In this document: in pieces, positions 60,813 through 64,000 of the stretch
How the letters are laid out: the number at the start of each line of letters is the position of its first letter
Numbering within the stretch: the first letter of the stretch is position 1
NCBI RefSeq assembly: GCF_039544005.1
Contig: NZ_BAABKV010000001.1
Location: 6,448,001 to 6,512,000, forward strand
Origin: Kitasatospora paranensis
GTDB lineage: Bacteria > Actinomycetota > Actinomycetes > Streptomycetales > Streptomycetaceae
DNA: 64,000 nucleotides
Direction of reading: 5' to 3'
Notes under the pieces: generated by a model
The model's input: only the letters and a program-made list of their open reading frames with translations
The model's database searches: none
What the model was told of the DNA's origin: nothing
Program-made: the position numbers and the translations under genes

Positions 60813-62003
60813 TTACCCGGAGAGGCGGTCCGCGGAGGGCCGGGGCCGCTGCGCGGAGCGCTGGAACAGCAGCGGGACGCTGCGCCCGGTGGCCACCAGC
60901 CAGTGCTCCAGGCCGTTGACGGCGACCAGCAGGACGGCGGTCGCGCCCAGGGTGGCGATGGCGGGCAGGAACGGCGCGCCGGCCGCCAGTCCGAGCAGGC
61001 ACAGGCCGGCGCCGACCCGGGTCGCCGAGGCGGCGCCGAACATCCGCCAGCGGGTGTAGCCGAAGGTCAGTGCGAAGATCGCGGCGCCGACCGGCAGCAG
61101 GACGGTGGACAGGTCGTGCGAGATCCCGGTCGGCCGGGCGACCGTCCGGGCGGTGCCCACGGCGACCAGCAGCAGGCCGGTGACGAGCAGCAGGTGGCCG
61201 TAGCTGAGCACGTCGCGGACGACCGTGCCGGGGGTGTGGTGGGTGCGCATCGAGTGCTCGACGGCCGGTGCGGCGAGGTGGAAGTACAGCCACCACAGCG
61301 CGCCGCCGATCACGAAGCTGAGCACCAGCGTGGCGATCAGGGCGCCGGTGAGCGCCCGCGCGGACGCCCCCGAGCCGACGGTCAGGAGGTTCTCCCCGAG
61401 CGCGATGATGATGAACAGGCCGAACCGCTCGGGCAGATGGGCGGCGCTGTAGGTCATGCCGTGCAGCCGCCGGCTGGACAGCGCCGGGAGCACCGCCTCG
61501 GAGAGGATCGCGGCGGCCCACACCGCGGCCCGGGCCGGCGGGCTCATGAAGGCCCCGGCGGTCAGCGCGAGGGCGAACGCGACGCCCGCCGCGTACGGGT
61601 GGATCGTCCGGGCGAACGGCCGGTCGCGGCGGGTCGCCTCGCCCATCAGCAGCCGCAGCAGCAGGTAGGAGCCGGCGAACAGCGCGGCCTCGGCGTGGCC
61701 GGTCAGCGCGTGCGGGGCGGCCACCCCCATCCCGTACGTGGCCAGGCCCGCGGCGAGCAGCAGCAGGCGCTCGACATGGGTCTCCTCGACCATGTTGACG
61801 GCGAGGGCGACATCCACCCAGGCCCACCAGAGCGGGGTGAGCACCAGGAGCGCCTCGCCGAACGTCGCCCAGCTGGGGGAGCGCGCCAGGATGTGCGTGG
61901 TCTGGCTGACCCCGAACGCGAGCACGATGTCGTAGAACAGCTCGGCCCAGGTGGCCCGGGTGCGGATCCCGTCGGCCGACGGGCCGTGGTGGTGGTGGAA
62001 CAT
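60813..62003 (-). CDS. LtrA (low temperature requirement A) family membrane protein
   Basis: A 396-residue protein with about 10-11 membrane helices. The family start RATWAELFYDIVLAFGVSQTTHIL and the ERFGLFIIIALGEN motif identify LtrA. The family is widespread in actinobacteria; a role in cold growth was reported in Listeria but the molecular function is unknown. A run of four His (FHHHH) near the N-terminus is unusual. ATG at 62003 with GAGGG upstream; lies 87 nt after the VOC gene. Confidence 0.9.
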   Translation of the reverse strand: MFHHHHGPSADGIRTRATWAELFYDIVLAFGVSQTTHILARSPSWATFGEALLVLTPLWWAWVDVALAVNMVEETHVERLLLLAAGLATYGMGVAAPHALTGHAEAALFAGSYLLLRLLMGEATRRDRPFARTIHPYAAGVAFALALTAGAFMSPPARAAVWAAAILSEAVLPALSSRRLHGMTYSAAHLPERFGLFIIIALGENLLTVGSGASARALTGALIATLVLSFVIGGALWWLYFHLAAPAVEHSMRTHHTPGTVVRDVLSYGHLLLVTGLLLVAVGTARTVARPTGISHDLSTVLLPVGAAIFALTFGYTRWRMFGAASATRVGAGLCLLGLAAGAPFLPAIATLGATAVLLVAVNGLEHWLVATGRSVPLLFQRSAQRPRPSADRLSG

Positions 62004-62090
62004 CGCTTCACCCTCTCTGCGTGGCACGGCCGTTGACGGCGGCCGGCCCGCCCGCGGGTACCGCTCCGCCGACGGGCCGACCGCACCGGG

Positions 62091-62533
62091 TCAGGCGGGT
62101 CGGCCGAGCTCCTCCGGGGACTGGTCGGTGTAGCCCTGGCTGACCTCGATGACGACACCGTCCGGGTCGGTGACCCAGACCGTCCGCCAGCCCGGGATGT
62201 ACTCGTCGAAGCCCAGCGGGCCCAGGGAGATCGGCAGTTCGCCGTCCGCCCCGGCCAGGAAGGCGTCCACGTCGTCGACCTGGAAGGCCAGGTGCCGGAC
62301 GGTGCCGGGGTTGGCCGGGCCGTCGTCCTTGCGGCCGGCGCCGGCTCGGCGTCGCTGCCGAACAGCTCCAGCCAGGCCTCGCCGCGGCGCAGGAAGAGCA
62401 CCGTCCAGCCGTCGCCGGACACCACCCGGGCCCGGCGGAAGCCGAACCAGCGGGTGTAGAACTCCTCGGTGGCCGCCTGGTCACGGCAGTTCAGGCCGAC
62501 GTGCGCCCAGCGCAGCGATGCGGGTGCGGTCAT
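62091..62533 (-). CDS. VOC-superfamily (glyoxalase-like) protein, frame broken near 62333-62346
   Basis: About 147 residues when one base is restored in the GGCGCCGGC-type stretch at 62333-62346. Then the protein reads LRWAHVGLNCRDQAATEEFY (first beta-alpha-beta module, metal His), LFGSDAEPAP, RHLAFQVDDVDAFLAG (second module) and VTDPDGVVIEVSQGY (final metal Glu). VOC proteins include lyases, dioxygenases and antibiotic-binding proteins. ATG at 62533, 7 nt after the SnoaL gene, so in the same operon. Confidence 0.85.
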
Positions 62534-62540
62534 CGCGGCC

Positions 62541-62912
62541 TCACTTCCCGAGCACCGGGGCGAACGGTGCGCTGTCGTGGAAGTTCGCCATGTAGACGAT
62601 CTCGCCGCCCACGATCCGGAAGTAGTTGCACACCTCCGCCTCGATCTCGATGCCGCTGTTGGTCCGGCCGGTGATGTGCGAGACCACCGCGGCCTGCTCG
62701 CCGTCGATGACGACGTGCACCGGCTTGTTGGCGAACTCCGCGTACATGTCCGGGAATCCGCGCATCATGTCGCGCAGGGTCTCCCGGCCCTCGACGTGGC
62801 CGGCCAGCTGCTCGTCCATCACGGTGCCGGACGAGAACAGGTCGCACCACGGGTCCCAGTCGCCGGCGTTGGCCAGCTCGTAGTACCGGTCCACGACGTC
62901 CCTGGTGTCCAT
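62541..62912 (-). CDS. SnoaL/NTF2-like protein
   Basis: A 123-residue NTF2-fold protein: DVVDRYYELANAGDWDPWCDLFSSGTVMDEQLAGHVEG and FRIVGGEIVYMANFHDSAPFAPVL. The pattern (DEQLAGHVEGR, NFHDSAP) differs from the other copies in the cluster, so it is not a recent duplicate. Possible enzyme of a ketone or polyketide-like substrate. ATG at 62912. Confidence 0.85.
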   Translation of the reverse strand: MDTRDVVDRYYELANAGDWDPWCDLFSSGTVMDEQLAGHVEGRETLRDMMRGFPDMYAEFANKPVHVVIDGEQAAVVSHITGRTNSGIEIEAEVCNYFRIVGGEIVYMANFHDSAPFAPVLGK

Positions 62913-62967
62913 CGGTTTCCTCCTGCGATCGGTGGGGGTGCTGCGCGGTGGTGGTGCCGGCGCCGTC

Positions 62968-63771
62968 CTACGGGAGCTCGACGCCGATCTGGCGCATCAG
63001 GCCGGCCGTGTCGGCCTGCACCCAGCGCTCGACGACCTTGCCGTCCTCCAGCCGGTAGACCTCCAGGCTGGTCCAGCTGACCTCGCGTCCGGTCGGCTCG
63101 ATGCCGAAGAACGGGCCGACGTGCCGGCCGGTGAAGGTGATGTGCATGATCACCTTGTCCGGGTCGGCGGGGTACAGCGCGTCCAGGTGGGCGTGGAAGT
63201 CCAGCGCCTCGTGCGCGGCCACGATGATGCCCTTGAGCTCGGCGAGGCTCGCCACGCTCCAGGCCGGGTTGTTGTCCCGGAAGGTGGGGCCGAACAGGGC
63301 GTCCAGGTCGTCGTAGCGGTGCGCGTTGACGGCGTCGCTGACCTGCTGCACCACGGCGACGTTCTCGGCGCCGCGGGCGAGCTGCTCCTTGAGGCCGAGC
63401 AGGTCGTCCTGGGCCCAGCGCTCGACCAGCCGGCCGTCCTCGGCGCGCCAGATCTCGGTGGTGGTCCAGGCGACCGGGCGTCCGGTGGCGGGGATGCCGA
63501 GCACCTCGCCGCGGTGGGTGCCGGTGAGCCGCACCCGGGTGACGACCCGGTCCCCGGCGGTGAACGCCTCCTCCAGCTCGCCGCGCAGGTCGAGCGACTC
63601 GTGGACCTCCTTGATCGCCTGCTGGTAGGTCGCCAGGCTGCTGATGTCGAAGCCGGGGTGGTGGTCGACGAACGCCGGGTCGACCACCTCGGCGACGCCC
63701 TGCGGGTCGTTGCGATTCAGCGCGTCGAGGAAGCGGTGGTACAGGTCGAGGGCGTCCTGCCGGTCTGTCAT
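62968..63771 (-). CDS. Tandem SnoaL/ester-cyclase-like protein (two NTF2 domains)
   Basis: A 267-residue protein with two NTF2-like halves: residues 1 to about 130 (FLDALNRNDPQGVAEVVDPAFVDHHPG, IWRAEDGRLVERWAQDDLLGL) and about 135-267 (VSDAVNAHRYDDLDALFGPTFRDNNP, VYRLEDGKVVERWVQADTAGLMRQ). Both match the ester cyclase group related to SnoaL. The duplication could make an intramolecular dimer. ATG at 63771, 19 nt after the GMC oxidoreductase stop. Confidence 0.88.
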   Translation of the reverse strand: MTDRQDALDLYHRFLDALNRNDPQGVAEVVDPAFVDHHPGFDISSLATYQQAIKEVHESLDLRGELEEAFTAGDRVVTRVRLTGTHRGEVLGIPATGRPVAWTTTEIWRAEDGRLVERWAQDDLLGLKEQLARGAENVAVVQQVSDAVNAHRYDDLDALFGPTFRDNNPAWSVASLAELKGIIVAAHEALDFHAHLDALYPADPDKVIMHITFTGRHVGPFFGIEPTGREVSWTSLEVYRLEDGKVVERWVQADTAGLMRQIGVELP

Positions 63772-63790
63772 CGGGGCTCTCCTTGTTCGG

Positions 63791-64000
63791 TCAACGGAGG
63801 ATCAGATCGGCGGCCTTCTCGCCGATCATGACGCTGGGGGCGTGCGTGTTGCCGGCGGTGATCACCGGCATCACCGAGGCGTCGGCGACCCGCAGGCGGT
63901 CGATGCCGTGGACCCGGAGGTCGGGCCCGACCACGGCTTCCGGCCCCGTCCCCATCCGGCAGGTGCCGGCGGGGTGCCAGAGCGTGGTGGCGTTGGCGCG
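63791..64000 (-). CDS. GMC-family oxidoreductase, C-terminal 69 residues (partial)
   Basis: The end of a choline dehydrogenase/glucose oxidase-type flavoenzyme: LWHPAGTCRMGTGPEAVV carries the active-site His, and VITAGNTHAPSVMIGEKAADLI the second active-site residue and FAD-contact end. The start lies outside the window. It is the first visible gene of the minus-strand cluster, so the cluster continues beyond 64000. Confidence 0.92.
   Translation of the reverse strand, partial: RANATTLWHPAGTCRMGTGPEAVVGPDLRVHGIDRLRVADASVMPVITAGNTHAPSVMIGEKAADLILR

Overview
The window looks like chromosomal DNA from a streptomycete-type actinomycete (Streptomyces, Kitasatospora or a close relative). GC is very high with strong GC bias at third codon positions, GTG and TTG starts are common, and there is a conservon (CvnABCD-type) operon, an LppU/SCO3897-type secreted protein, paa, mod and GH74 genes, and several genes whose -10 box sits exactly 6 nt before the start codon (probably leaderless mRNAs). 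No rRNA, tRNA or CRISPR array was seen. I assigned genes by reading frame, motif and codon bias; family names come from memory, not from a search.

Layout. 1-3 kb: partial ADP-ribosylglycohydrolase, a frame-broken maleylpyruvate-isomerase/DinB-like gene, and an aldo/keto reductase-TetR operon under a 21-bp-arm palindrome. 3.3-9.7 kb: M20 peptidase, then the phenylacetyl-CoA epoxidase operon paaABCDE behind a promoter/operator, then an opposing flavin monooxygenase. 9.7-14.9 kb: small conserved genes and an EamA transporter preceded by an 11-codon leader peptide and three tandem hairpins (candidate attenuator). 14.2-17.4 kb: TetR, amino-acid permease and nitrilase-type amidohydrolase as one likely regulon. 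18.4-21.2 kb: molybdate ABC transporter modABC. 21.4-28 kb: DraRnl-type RNA ligase, cytochrome P450, LppU-like protein, secreted GH74 xyloglucanase with CBM2. 28.3-34.8 kb: MHYT membrane sensor, then a conservon (sensor kinase, roadblock, DUF742, GTPase) followed by a solute-binding lipoprotein.

36.1-41.7 kb: an MacB/FtsX-like ABC exporter and a divergent NarL-type two-component system, bracketed by two directly repeated hairpin-containing 40-bp elements; gene remnants follow. 42.6-47.5 kb: GNAT acetyltransferase, DctA carrier, and a divergent DcuS/CitA-type two-component system with a CRP-like dyad between them. 47.5-49.9 kb: Tat-exported berberine-bridge-type flavoenzyme and a shrunken HAD protein. 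50.2-58 kb: a five-gene carbohydrate-type operon (sugar nucleotidyltransferase, NAD(P)-binding protein, GlgX-type debranching enzyme, an epimerase-barrel protein fused to a STAS domain, and an IS701-like protein), ended by a 52-bp perfect palindrome. 58-64 kb: a one-strand cluster with SDR, MFS, LtrA, VOC, four NTF2/SnoaL-like domains and a GMC oxidoreductase, cut by the window end.

A strong caution: about fourteen otherwise intact genes are broken by an apparent loss of one base, mostly in runs of G or C. This pattern fits consensus sequencing error better than real decay, so frame-broken genes are annotated as full-length CDS with the break site given.
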